Position numbers and translations under genes: made by a program
Source of the DNA: Psychrilyobacter sp.
Lineage (GTDB): Bacteria; Fusobacteriota; Fusobacteriia; Fusobacteriales; Fusobacteriaceae
Assembly (NCBI GenBank): GCA_030621995.1
Contig: JAUXGP010000059.1
Span: 1-8,907 of the forward strand
Direction of reading: 5' to 3'
Length of the DNA: 8,907 bases
The notes under the pieces: model-generated
Databases searched by the model: none
The model's input: only the letters and a program-made list of their open reading frames with translations
What the model was told of the DNA's origin: nothing
In this document: in pieces, positions 1-6,904 of the stretch
Layout: every line of letters begins with the position of its first letter
Numbering within the stretch: the first letter of the stretch is position 1

Positions 1-362
1 GGATAGGAAGCTGCTATATAGGAGATATTCTGGAAAATTATGAATACCATAAAGAATTATTAGATCTGCCGGATTATACCATACCTTTAGGGATGCTGAC
101 CTTTGGATATTATCCCGAGAATTATAAGAGGGTAAAAAGAGAAAGATTTAATAAGGAGTTTATTGTCTTTGATGAAAAATATAAAGAGCTGGATAAGGCG
201 GAGTTAAAAACAATGTTTGAATTGAAGGAAAAAGAATTTGATTTAAAAACTTCCAATGAAGGGAAATCTTTTGCAAAGGAATTTTATACCAGGAAAACAA
301 ATTCAGATTTTATGGAAAATTTTGAAAGGTCAGTGGATCAATGGTTTAAAAACTGGAAATAA
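1..362 (+). CDS. Nitroreductase family protein, 3' end only
   Basis: The reading frame is open from the left edge (first full codon at 3) to a TAA at 360-362, so the gene begins outside the window and about 119 residues are visible. The first visible residues read IGSCYIGDILENYE, followed by LLDLPDYTIPLGMLTFGYYPE. This matches the C-terminal half of FMN-dependent nitroreductases, where a G-x-G-S-C/T-x-I-G-D/x stretch near the flavin is followed by an L-x-L-P...P...L-x-x-G-Y-P strand. The tail is rich in Lys and Glu, with a KRERFNKEFIVFDEKY segment common in clostridial and fusobacterial members. Such enzymes use NAD(P)H and FMN to reduce nitroaromatics or quinones in the cytoplasm; the physiological substrate cannot be told here. 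An ATG at 93 is internal to the domain and is not the true start. The gene converges on the fetB-like gene, 87 bp away. Confidence 0.8.
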   Translation, partial: IGSCYIGDILENYEYHKELLDLPDYTIPLGMLTFGYYPENYKRVKRERFNKEFIVFDEKYKELDKAELKTMFELKEKEFDLKTSNEGKSFAKEFYTRKTNSDFMENFERSVDQWFKNWK

Positions 363-402
363 ATAATAGATTGATAAGTCTAACTTTGTTGAATTTTTTC
401 TA

Positions 403-440
403 CTTCGGTTTCTCCCTGATGAGGGAGAAACCATAAGAAG
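403..440. other. Perfect 10-bp hairpin between convergent genes, no U-tract
   Basis: GGTTTCTCCC (407-416) pairs exactly with GGGAGAAACC (423-432) across a 6-nt loop. An outer CTTC (403-406) can also pair with GAAG (437-440) around a 4-nt bulge. It sits between the converging nitroreductase and fetB-like genes, so it is in the right place for a two-way transcription end. Neither strand has a T-run directly after the stem: the T-run at 393-398 lies before it on the plus strand. It is therefore not a classical intrinsic terminator, and it may instead act as a 3'-end stabiliser or a Rho-assisted stop. Confidence 0.5.
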
Positions 441-449
441 GAAGAGGGT

Positions 450-1226
450 TTATCTAAACACATCTCTCCTCAGCCTGCTAAATCCATCAAAGGCGACCTT
501 ATTTATAACGAAGGTTGTAAGCAGAAGGGAGAGCCCTCTGATGCAAAAAATTGCAAGCATAATACTTATCTGGTATTTAATAGCTGTAAAAGGAGAAGCC
601 CCGGCCAGAATTTGTCCCGTCATCATTCCCGGTAAGGCTACCAACCCAATGGTGGCCATATTGGCCAGGTCAGGCTGGAGGGAGGAGACGATAGATCTCC
701 TGTAAAATTCTCGTAATGCCTCAAACTTTGTAGCTCCCATGGAAAGAAGGTAAAAATATGAATCTTCCCCGTCTTTTATTTGGGTAAAAAAGTTATTCAA
801 AAATATAATCTGCCCCTTGAGTACATTCCCCAAAAGCATCCCACTGATAGGGATGATATATCTGGATTCAAAAAAATTGGTATCAGGTAAAATTATGACT
901 TGATACAGGGTATAGACTGCTATCCACGACAAAAATATGGAACCGAAGAGGGGTAAAATTAATTTTTTATAGCTTAATTTCACCATATCTATGGCAGATA
1001 TAGATGCCACTGTTATCATCAGGAGAATATAGATGAAATTTACAGCCCAATTGTTAAATTTGAAGATATATTCTAAATAGATCCCCACTAAAAACAACTG
1101 GATAATCATCCGTCCAATGGAGGTGGCGGATCTCTTTATGAGGTTTACCCTGAAAAATCTCAACCCCAAAATCAATAGAAAAAGCGGAATCAACAGTATA
1201 GCGATATTAAAAAAAGATATATTCAT
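450..1226 (-). CDS. fetB: FetB-like ABC transporter permease (UPF0014 family)
   Basis: This 258-residue polytopic membrane protein matches the UPF0014/YbbM family, known in E. coli as FetB, the membrane half of an iron exporter (about 259 residues there). Hydrophobic segments can be seen at about 5-23, 38-56, 61-80, 88-112, 122-146, 190-209 and 217-242. The family hallmark GLVALPGMMTGQILAG lies at 194-209, followed by SP and a YQI motif. A cytoplasmic LSMGATKFEALREFYRRS stretch (161-178) resembles the coupling region that meets the ATPase, and the C-terminus is basic (RLRRDVFR). It starts 4 nt after the stop of the ATPase gene, with only a weak GGTGAT-like ribosome binding site, so translational coupling is likely. 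It is the last gene of the padR-fetA-fetB operon. Transport of iron is family knowledge (E. coli FetAB is linked to iron and peroxide resistance); substrate in this organism is inferred. Confidence 0.88.
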   Translation of the reverse strand: MNISFFNIAILLIPLFLLILGLRFFRVNLIKRSATSIGRMIIQLFLVGIYLEYIFKFNNWAVNFIYILLMITVASISAIDMVKLSYKKLILPLFGSIFLSWIAVYTLYQVIILPDTNFFESRYIIPISGMLLGNVLKGQIIFLNNFFTQIKDGEDSYFYLLSMGATKFEALREFYRRSIVSSLQPDLANMATIGLVALPGMMTGQILAGASPFTAIKYQISIMLAIFCIRGLSLLLTTFVINKVAFDGFSRLRRDVFR

Positions 1227-1230
1227 AAGA

Positions 1231-1845
1231 TCACCATCCCACTACTTCGAATTCATCATAATCCAGCCATTGGTTGTCGTGGGAAGAGATGATAATAGTT
1301 TTATTGAGGTCTTTCAGAACCTCTATAACCCTTATTTTTAAATCGTGATCCAGCCCGGAAGTGACCTCATCCAAGAGAAGGATCTCCCTGTCTAAAAGTA
1401 AAACCAATATAAGGGCAATTCTTTGTTTTTCTCCTCCGGATAAAAGTGCAGGAGATTTTTTTAATATACTCTCATTTAAATCAAACTTTTCCAAGAGTTC
1501 ATAGAGGGTGGCTCTGGAGAGTTTTATGTTTCTATTTTTTTCAAATGAAAATATAAGTTCTATATATTTTTCTACACTTTCTTCAGTGAAAAAAATGTTC
1601 TGACCTATATAGGCAAATTTTTGACGGAGGGCATCCACATTATCCTGCCCTAAAACTTCTCCATCTATAAGAATTCTCCCGCTGTCCATGGGAATATAAC
1701 CCATAATTACCTTTAGGAGGGTACTTTTTCCGGCTCCGGAAGGCATCCTAAGGAGAACTTTTTTATTTTTTTTTAGATGCAGGTTTAAATTTTTAAAGAT
1801 CGGCTGCTGTTTTAATGTTAAATTTACTTCCTCTAATTTAATCAT
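1231..1845 (-). CDS. fetA: FetA-like ABC transporter ATP-binding protein
   Basis: This 204-residue single-domain ABC ATPase probably powers the adjacent FetB-like permease at the inner face of the membrane. Visible motifs are Walker A MPSGAGKST (34-42), Q-loop Gln82 (YIGQN), signature LSGGE (135-139), Walker B ILLLDE (155-160) with Glu160 as catalytic base, D-loop SGLD (163-166) and H-loop His189 (SSHD). The first Walker A glycine is Met34, a deviation from GxxGxGK[ST]; the other P-loop residues are intact. The protein is about 20 residues shorter at the C-terminus than E. coli FetA (about 225). ATG at 1843-1845 is preceded by AGGAGGAGG, which overlaps the padR stop codon, so the two genes are tightly coupled. 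Assignment to FetA rests mainly on the UPF0014 partner downstream, because the ATPase alone could fit many ABC exporters. Confidence 0.85.
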   Translation of the reverse strand: MIKLEEVNLTLKQQPIFKNLNLHLKKNKKVLLRMPSGAGKSTLLKVIMGYIPMDSGRILIDGEVLGQDNVDALRQKFAYIGQNIFFTEESVEKYIELIFSFEKNRNIKLSRATLYELLEKFDLNESILKKSPALLSGGEKQRIALILVLLLDREILLLDEVTSGLDHDLKIRVIEVLKDLNKTIIISSHDNQWLDYDEFEVVGW

Positions 1846-1854
1846 AACCTCCTC

Positions 1855-2157
1855 CTATATATTTTTACTGAGTTCACGGACTTTTTCTTCACCTTTTTTT
1901 AAGATGACCCTGCCCAGATCTGTAGTGGTATAATATTTTCTGATCTTCCCGTCTACCTTCTTTTCTTCCAGTGACAGGAGCCCGTCCCTGCACATATTTT
2001 TTAAGAGGGGATAGATGCTTCCGGGACTCATATTGTAACCATGATCCTTTAAATGATCCATAAGCCATACCCCGTAGATTGGTTTTTTACTGCCGTGTCT
2101 GAGGATGTGCAGCTGTATAAATCCTAAAAATAGTTTTCTTAATATCTTTTCGTCCAT
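1855..2157 (-). CDS. PadR family transcriptional regulator
   Basis: This 100-residue winged-helix protein is of the short PadR type, with almost no domain beyond the DNA-binding part. The recognition region SPGSIYPLLKNMCRDGLL lies at 44-61, and the wing with GKIRKYYTTTDLG at 70-82. These match the PadR pattern L-S-x-G-[ST]-[IL]-Y-x-[LA]-L...D-G-L...R-x-Y-x-x-T-x-x-G. A C-terminal helix (83-100) would form the dimer interface. PadR proteins are usually repressors, often of transporters or stress genes, and are released by small ligands. ATG at 2155-2157 has AGGAGGA 4 nt upstream. It is the first gene of the operon with the FetA/FetB-like transporter, and inverted repeats over the promoter suggest it represses its own operon. 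The effector is unknown; iron or a toxic compound exported by the transporter is possible but not shown. Confidence 0.9.
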   Translation of the reverse strand: MDEKILRKLFLGFIQLHILRHGSKKPIYGVWLMDHLKDHGYNMSPGSIYPLLKNMCRDGLLSLEEKKVDGKIRKYYTTTDLGRVILKKGEEKVRELSKNI

Positions 2158-2166
2158 AACTCCTCC

Positions 2167-2200
2167 TAATATCGTATTTTGATATCGTAACTCGATATTA
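2167..2200. promoter_or_regulatory. Likely PadR operator: three ATATCG half-sites
   Basis: On the plus strand there are ATATCG at 2169-2174, ATATCG at 2182-2187 and, inverted, CGATAT at 2193-2198. The second and third form a palindrome with a 5-nt spacer. The first and third extend to TAATATCG (2167-2174) and CGATATTA (2193-2200), an 8-bp inverted repeat. The cluster covers the predicted start of transcription (near 2195) and the leader up to the ribosome binding site of padR. Its place suggests a repressor site, most simply for the PadR protein of the same operon. That link is inferred from position and symmetry. Confidence 0.65.
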
Positions 2201-2201
2201 G

Positions 2202-2230
2202 AGTTTAGTTTATAAAATTTAGTTTGTCAA
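2202..2230 (-). promoter_or_regulatory. Sigma-70-type promoter of padR-fetAB
   Basis: On the minus strand, TTGACA (2230-2225, perfect -35) is followed by a 17-nt spacer and TAAACT (2207-2202, -10 with four of six consensus bases). Transcription would start near 2195, giving a leader of about 38 nt before the padR ATG. The operator-like repeats begin just after the -10 box. Confidence 0.75.
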
Positions 2231-2242
2231 GGGGAGTAAAAG

Positions 2243-2276
2243 AAAAAAATCCTTCCTTTTCAGGAAGAATTTTTTT
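2243..2276 (-). terminator. Intrinsic terminator of the SLT gene
   Basis: Minus-strand RNA from 2276 to 2243 folds into a 15-bp stem (2276-2262 with 2257-2243) closed by a GAAA tetraloop, and the 3' arm ends in seven U residues. The one non-Watson-Crick pair is a G-U wobble on the minus strand, whereas on the plus strand it would be an A-C mismatch; this favours the minus-strand reading. It begins 2 nt after the stop of the transglycosylase-like gene and 13 nt before the padR -35 box, so it separates the two co-oriented units. Confidence 0.88.
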
Positions 2277-2278
2277 CT

Positions 2279-4144
2279 TTAGTCTTTATAGTGATTTTTA
2301 TATTTATAGTAGTTGGTAATAACTTTTTTTATAAATTCTTGTGAATCTGAATATGGTATCTGCTCCACATCGATATCCCCGTTCTTATCTAACTTCCAGC
2401 TGGAGATTAGATCTTTCCCCTCATAAAAACCAGCGATGGTCAGGCTGATATTATTATCAAATCTCGACAAAAGGTATTCCAGGTGCCTAACCCCGATATC
2501 AATATTTACATGGGGATCTAAAAGTTTTTTAGCAGTTATATCAGGGTCATACAGTTTAGCGGTTTTAAGATCTAACTGCATAAGTCCAAAATAGGTACTC
2601 TTAAAAATCAGATCTGAATCAAACTTACTCCCCTCCTTGATAAGACTGAAGATAAGAGCCTCCTCCACATCATATTTTTTACTGTATTTTTTTACAATGT
2701 CGTTGTAATATCTGGGATACAGGTAGGGATAAAGATTTGAATATTTAGAAAACTCCTCCTCAGCGGAGAGAGATAGTTTCATAGCTAAATCATATAACTT
2801 AATTTTTTCTAAATACGATGTTTTAATAAAAGTCTCGAAGACTTTGTCTCCGGGAAAAGTGATTGTATCAGATTCAATGATTAGCAGCTGGGGATCATCT
2901 AATTCAGGCAGTTGATCCAGGACAGCTAAGGAATCTTTGTAGACACGCATCTTATAATTTACAGGGTATTCTTCCAACACCCTGGCAGTCTTAGTGATGT
3001 TGAAAGCCACCTGATAATAGTAGGAGTTTAGGTTGTGTTTGATTATCCAGTTTAAATAATTTGGATTTTTACTTTCGTTATAGAGCATATTTCTATAGTA
3101 ACCGGACAAGTTAGAATTTGGATAAGTCTGTATATATTTAATTGCAGATTCCTTAAACAGATCCATTTGAGATGATTTAAAATAAGACCTGGTTAGGAGT
3201 TCGTGAGCTTTATCGGTTTTCAGCTTTTTAGTCCACAGGATAGCTTCCTCATAATTTTCTAAAATGAAATAAATTCTTCCGATGGAATAAATGGATCTCT
3301 CCAAATATGGTGACTTATCTACTAATTTATATTTTTCAATGGCCTCCAATGGTTTGTTGGATTTTTTTAAGGCATTTCCCCAAAAATAATAGTAATCAGA
3401 ATCTGTATTACCGGAGCTGAATTGATTTTTGATAAGGTCTATCATAAGGTCATATTGGTTTGTCTCCTCCAAAATGTTCAGGGTACCGACAACGATCTCT
3501 TTATTGTTAGAAGCGGAGTTAATTGATTTTTTATAGGCTTTATAAAATTCTAAAAATAGTCCCTTTGAATACAGGTAGTGCCCTATCATCTTTATATCGT
3601 CTTCTTTTAATCTGTTAATATTTTTATAATTATTTTTGTATTTTATCTCCAGTATATAGTTGTAGTAAGGATCCTTGGAAGCCAGGATATTAAGTGCTTT
3701 TTTTTCAAAAGGCTCTAAATCGGGCGAATAATAGTCCTTTATGAGGGTCAAATACTGGTAGTGTGCATTGGTAAAATAACCCAGCCGGGAATAGATCTCC
3801 CCTAAATAAAATCCCCGTCGGAATTCAAAATAATTAGATTTTTTAGATCCTATAAGTTTTAAATATTTAGGAGTATAGATAGATGAATCTAAATATTTAA
3901 GAGCATTTTTTAATTCCCCGATCTCATAGTAGTTCATGGCAATGTAGTAATCAGAATAATGAGAATTAACCAGTTTAGAGTCTTTATAGATCTCTATAAA
4001 ATTTTCAAACTCTATTTTTGCCTGATCAAAGTCGCCACGGAGATAAGTTTTTTTTGCCTGTATAAAGGCTTTATACCCTCCCAGATCATCCGTTGGAAAT
4101 AGAGCAGTAAAAATAAATATATATAGTAAGATAATTTTTTTCAT
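2279..4144 (-). CDS. Exported TPR-like protein with divergent lytic transglycosylase (SLT) domain
   Basis: This 621-residue protein begins with a signal peptide (MKK, then a hydrophobic run to about residue 17, no lipobox Cys). Residues about 20-470 are helical with TPR-like units, for example at 25-60, around YYIAMNYYEIGELKNALKYL, and at the later WGNALKKSNKPLEAIEKY and IYSIGRIYFILENYEEAI stretches. The C-terminal part (about 485-600) resembles the catalytic domain of Slt-type transglycosylases, which cleave peptidoglycan in the periplasm. It holds YDVEEALIFSLIKEGSKF with the putative acid Glu504, GLMQL at 520-524, and an AGFYEGKD segment (Tyr574) where typical enzymes have AYNAG. The usual Glu-Ser pair is Glu-Gly here. 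Size and layout (helical superstructure then SLT) recall Slt70. The changed motifs leave open whether it is a working enzyme or a peptidoglycan-binding relative. ATG at 4142-4144 has an AGGAG site upstream. It appears monocistronic. Confidence 0.78.
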   Translation of the reverse strand: MKKIILLYIFIFTALFPTDDLGGYKAFIQAKKTYLRGDFDQAKIEFENFIEIYKDSKLVNSHYSDYYIAMNYYEIGELKNALKYLDSSIYTPKYLKLIGSKKSNYFEFRRGFYLGEIYSRLGYFTNAHYQYLTLIKDYYSPDLEPFEKKALNILASKDPYYNYILEIKYKNNYKNINRLKEDDIKMIGHYLYSKGLFLEFYKAYKKSINSASNNKEIVVGTLNILEETNQYDLMIDLIKNQFSSGNTDSDYYYFWGNALKKSNKPLEAIEKYKLVDKSPYLERSIYSIGRIYFILENYEEAILWTKKLKTDKAHELLTRSYFKSSQMDLFKESAIKYIQTYPNSNLSGYYRNMLYNESKNPNYLNWIIKHNLNSYYYQVAFNITKTARVLEEYPVNYKMRVYKDSLAVLDQLPELDDPQLLIIESDTITFPGDKVFETFIKTSYLEKIKLYDLAMKLSLSAEEEFSKYSNLYPYLYPRYYNDIVKKYSKKYDVEEALIFSLIKEGSKFDSDLIFKSTYFGLMQLDLKTAKLYDPDITAKKLLDPHVNIDIGVRHLEYLLSRFDNNISLTIAGFYEGKDLISSWKLDKNGDIDVEQIPYSDSQEFIKKVITNYYKYKNHYKD

Positions 4145-4184
4145 TAGAATCTCCTTTTTAACTAAATATGTTGATATTAATTAA

Positions 4185-4193
4185 AGTATACCA
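4185..4193 (-). promoter_or_regulatory. Extended -10 promoter of the SLT gene
   Basis: The minus strand reads TGGTATACT (4193-4185), a -10 box with five of six consensus bases plus the TGn extension. There is no good -35 at 17 nt; a TTGACT further upstream (4207-4202) is only 10 nt from the box, so the extended -10 probably carries the recognition. The leader would be about 35 nt and includes AAGGAGA just before the ATG. Confidence 0.55.
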
Positions 4194-4298
4194 TAAAAGC
4201 AGTCAATAAAAAGTAGTCGTTTTTTTTAGTTTTAAAGATCAAAAATAGGGTATAATTGATTAAATAAAAAAAATGAAACAATTAAAATAAAAAAGGAA

Positions 4299-4327
4299 TA
4301 GTCAGAATTTTATAATTTTGCTATAAT
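4299..4327 (+). promoter_or_regulatory. Extended -10 promoter of mutL
   Basis: A perfect TATAAT at 4322-4327 is preceded by TGC (4319-4321), giving an extended -10, and by a weak TAGTCA -35 (4299-4304) at a 17-nt spacer. The leader would be about 26 nt, with AGAAGGGG before the mutL ATG. A second TATAAT at 4251-4256 lacks a -35 or TG extension and is less likely. The region 4200-4300 is very A/T-rich and could serve as an UP element for this promoter. Confidence 0.6.
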
Positions 4328-4359
4328 ATTAAGGCTATTTTTTAGAAGGGGTAATATTT

Positions 4360-6291
4360 ATGAGTAGGATAAGAATACTAGATGAAAGTGTATCCAATAT
4401 AATTGCAGCAGGAGAGGTAGTAGAGAATCCAGCCAGCATGATAAAGGAGCTGATAGAGAATTCATTGGATGCTATGACAGGATCTATCAGAGTAGAGATA
4501 AAAAATAATGGCCGAGATGTAAGGCTGGTTGATACAGGGATGGGAATGGGGAAAGAAGACCTGTTTCTATGTGTGGAGAGACATGCTACTAGCAAGATTA
4601 AGGATAAAGGGGATATCTTTAATCTTACTAGCTATGGATTTAGAGGTGAAGCATTGGCTTCTATAGGATCTATATCCAAGATGATTATTTCCAGCAAAAC
4701 CAATGATTCCAAGGCCGGGCATAAGATAAATCTAAATGCCGGTAAGATCACTAAATATGAAGAAATCTCCAGAGCAGGTGGAACAGAGATAGTCATTAAA
4801 GATCTGTTTTTTAATACGCCGGCAAGGTTGAAATTTTTGAGGAAAAAATCTACTGAATATGCACGGATAAGGGAGATTGTTTTAAAGGAAGCTCTCTACA
4901 ACACCGAGGTCTCTTTTTCCCTGCTTTTAGATGGAAGGGAAGTCATAAAAACCAGCGGTCGTGGGATAGAAAATACGATCTTAGAACTATTTGGCAGAAA
5001 CACCCTGAAGAATTCAATGAAATTTTCTCTGGGATACTGGGGAAATATGAACCTCCTAAAATCTAATAAAGATTCTATATATACCTATGTAAATGGCAGA
5101 TATGTGAAATCTAAAACCATTGAAAAAGCTGTTTTAGATGCTTATTACACTAAATTAGTCAGAGGCAGATACCCCTTTGCAATAATATTTTTTAATATCT
5201 CACCTGACCTGGTAGATGTCAACGTTCATCCCTCTAAAAAAATTGTTAAATTTGTGGATGAAGAGGGTGTATATAAAGAAATATTAGATCAGTTGACCGA
5301 TGCTATCTACAGGGATGACAGGAAAAATTCTATCTCTTTGAGTCTGGATGAAGATGGGTATGAAAATCAAAATGCAGAAAAAAATAACCTGTTAGATTTT
5401 GAAGAACTGGAAAATTTGATAACTCCTCCGATAAATAAAGTGATTAAAACAGAACAGTCCACCCTGATAAAAGAAGAAAAATTAGAGAATAAAGTAGCTG
5501 AAAGGATTGCCAAGGCTAACAGGTATAGCCGGGAGTATGAGGCAACTCTCCCTATGGATATTTCCCCTTTGGAAATAAGGGAAGCCAAAGTTAAAAATGA
5601 AGGTAAAAAAAATGAAATCACTCCAGAGGAGATTATTCCGGAAAAAGAGAAAGAATCCGTTGAAGTTGAAAAGATCCTTGTGGCAGAAAGACAGAATGAT
5701 GGTGATCGTAAAAATCTAGAAGAAGTGAATGAAATCAAAAATGATTACAGGGTTTTGGCCCAGCTCCATAATATGTACATCCTGGTTGAGACAGGGGAAG
5801 AATTGGAGATCTATGACCAGCATATTGTCCACGAAAGGATCCTCTATGAAAAACTGAAGGACAGACATTACAACCAAAAAATATCTATTCAAAACTTATT
5901 GGTCCCCATAAAATTGGAGTTGAATGGGTATGAAACTGAGATTGTCAGAGGCAATTTGGAATTGTTCAGTGAATTTGGATTTGAGGTAGAGGAATTCGGT
6001 GACAATGAAATTTTAATCAGAGGAGTTCCTATATTCAACTTTAGAGTTGGTGTAGAAGATACATTTAGATATCTTCTGGAAAATTTAGGCGGTGGCGACC
6101 CCAGGGAAAAAGTAATTATATCCATGTCTTGCAGAAATGCTATAAAGGCAGGGGAAAAATTGACTCTGGAGGAGATGGAAACATTGATATCGGATCTGCA
6201 CAAGGTCGGGAAATATACCTGTCCCCATGGCAGACCAATAATATTAAAGATGACTTTTGATGATATGAATAAAAAATTTAATCGAAAATAA
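4360..6291 (+). CDS. mutL: DNA mismatch repair protein MutL (endonuclease type)
   Basis: This 643-residue protein links mismatch recognition by MutS to strand removal. The N-terminal GHKL ATPase is clear: NIIAAGEVVENPASMIKELIENS (13-35, with Glu30 as likely general base and Asn34 for Mg-ATP), VDTGMGM (57-63), RHATSKI (74-80), GFRGEAL (93-99), and the GTEIVIKDLFFNTPARLKF region. The transducer domain includes NGRYVKSK and VDVNVHPSKK. A charged linker covers about 325-460. The C-terminal dimerisation domain has DQHIVHERILYE (486-497), a form of the DQHA-x2-E-x4-E endonuclease motif, with SCRNAIKAGEKL (590-601) and CPHGRP (621-626). These metal-site motifs mark a nicking MutL, as expected in bacteria lacking MutH. 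DQHI replaces DQHA and DTG replaces DNG, both conservative. Start: ATG at 4360 with AGAAGGGG 9 nt upstream. No mutS lies in the window. Confidence 0.97.
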   Translation: MSRIRILDESVSNIIAAGEVVENPASMIKELIENSLDAMTGSIRVEIKNNGRDVRLVDTGMGMGKEDLFLCVERHATSKIKDKGDIFNLTSYGFRGEALASIGSISKMIISSKTNDSKAGHKINLNAGKITKYEEISRAGGTEIVIKDLFFNTPARLKFLRKKSTEYARIREIVLKEALYNTEVSFSLLLDGREVIKTSGRGIENTILELFGRNTLKNSMKFSLGYWGNMNLLKSNKDSIYTYVNGRYVKSKTIEKAVLDAYYTKLVRGRYPFAIIFFNISPDLVDVNVHPSKKIVKFVDEEGVYKEILDQLTDAIYRDDRKNSISLSLDEDGYENQNAEKNNLLDFEELENLITPPINKVIKTEQSTLIKEEKLENKVAERIAKANRYSREYEATLPMDISPLEIREAKVKNEGKKNEITPEEIIPEKEKESVEVEKILVAERQNDGDRKNLEEVNEIKNDYRVLAQLHNMYILVETGEELEIYDQHIVHERILYEKLKDRHYNQKISIQNLLVPIKLELNGYETEIVRGNLELFSEFGFEVEEFGDNEILIRGVPIFNFRVGVEDTFRYLLENLGGGDPREKVIISMSCRNAIKAGEKLTLEEMETLISDLHKVGKYTCPHGRPIILKMTFDDMNKKFNRK

Positions 6292-6423
6292 TATTTTTGG
6301 AAAAAAAAGATCTGTCTGACGTCTAAAAAGTAGTAAGAGGCAAAAAACAAAAATTAAAACAGGAAAATTTATATTTTTTGTGTAGAATTAATTAGAGACA
6401 AAGATCTGGATAAGGAGACAAAA

Positions 6424-6894
6424 ATGGTAAATGTAAACATTGTTTGCGTAGGAAAGATAAAAGAAAAATATATTAATATGGGAATAGATGAATTTACGAA
6501 AAGGTTATCTGCCTATACGAAATTAAAAATTATCGAATTAAAAGAAGATGGAAATGATAGAAACAGGAATTTATCCATGGAGAAGGAAGCCAAACAAATA
6601 ATAGAGACTATCTCTAAAAATAGAGGGTATTCTGTCTTGATGGATATAGGCGGGAAAAAGTTTTCATCGGAAGAGATGTCTAAAAAAATAGAACAGATAA
6701 CGGTCAATGGAAATAGTACAATCAACTTTATAATTGGTGGATCCTACGGGGTAACCAAGGAAGTCAGGAGTGCTGTAGATTTAAGGATGAGTTTTTCAGA
6801 CTTAACATTCCCTCATCAATTGATGAGACTCATATTATTTGAGCAGGTTTATCGTTGGTTTAGTATATTAGGAAATAGTAAATATCATAAGTGA
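6424..6894 (+). CDS. rlmH: 23S rRNA (pseudouridine-1915-N3)-methyltransferase RlmH
   Basis: This 156-residue SPOUT-class methyltransferase is expected to use S-adenosylmethionine to methylate pseudouridine 1915 in helix 69 of 23S rRNA on the assembled 70S ribosome. The knot motifs are intact: INFIIGGSYGV (100-110), LTFPHQLMRLILFEQVYRW (127-145) and the invariant C-terminal YHK (154-156). Length matches the family (about 155-159). ATG at 6424 follows AAGGAG at a normal distance. The 132-bp gap after mutL has no convincing terminator and only a weak TAGAAT (6383-6388) without a good -35, so partial read-through from mutL is possible. Its TGA stop is part of the ribosome binding site of the next gene. 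Confidence 0.96.
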   Translation: MVNVNIVCVGKIKEKYINMGIDEFTKRLSAYTKLKIIELKEDGNDRNRNLSMEKEAKQIIETISKNRGYSVLMDIGGKKFSSEEMSKKIEQITVNGNSTINFIIGGSYGVTKEVRSAVDLRMSFSDLTFPHQLMRLILFEQVYRWFSILGNSKYHK

Positions 6895-6904
6895 GGTGGG
6901 AAAA

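Noticed and set aside
1117..1341. Plus-strand open frame of 74 codons across the fetA/fetB junction
   Set aside because: It is antisense to two well-supported genes, has no convincing ribosome binding site and no recognisable protein features.
4251..4256. Second TATAAT upstream of mutL
   Set aside because: It has no -35 partner and no TG extension, and the region is so A/T-rich that such a hexamer is expected by chance.
4335..4595. Minus-strand open frame of 86 codons at the mutL start
   Set aside because: It is antisense to the conserved MutL ATPase motifs and has Ser/Ile/Pro-rich shadow composition.
5367..5738. Minus-strand open frame of 123 codons inside mutL
   Set aside because: It mirrors the Glu/Lys-rich MutL linker, giving a Ser/Phe/Leu-rich product typical of a shadow frame.
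5889..6350. Minus-strand open frame of 153 codons across the mutL 3' end
   Set aside because: Despite its length it lies opposite the conserved MutL endonuclease domain, and its product shows no family signature.
6292..6423. Possible terminator or strong promoter between mutL and rlmH
   Set aside because: No stable hairpin with a U-tract was found. TAGAAT at 6383-6388 has no matching -35 or correctly spaced TG extension, so neither feature is listed.
6513..6725. Minus-strand open frame of 70 codons inside rlmH
   Set aside because: It is a shadow of a highly conserved gene, with no start signal.
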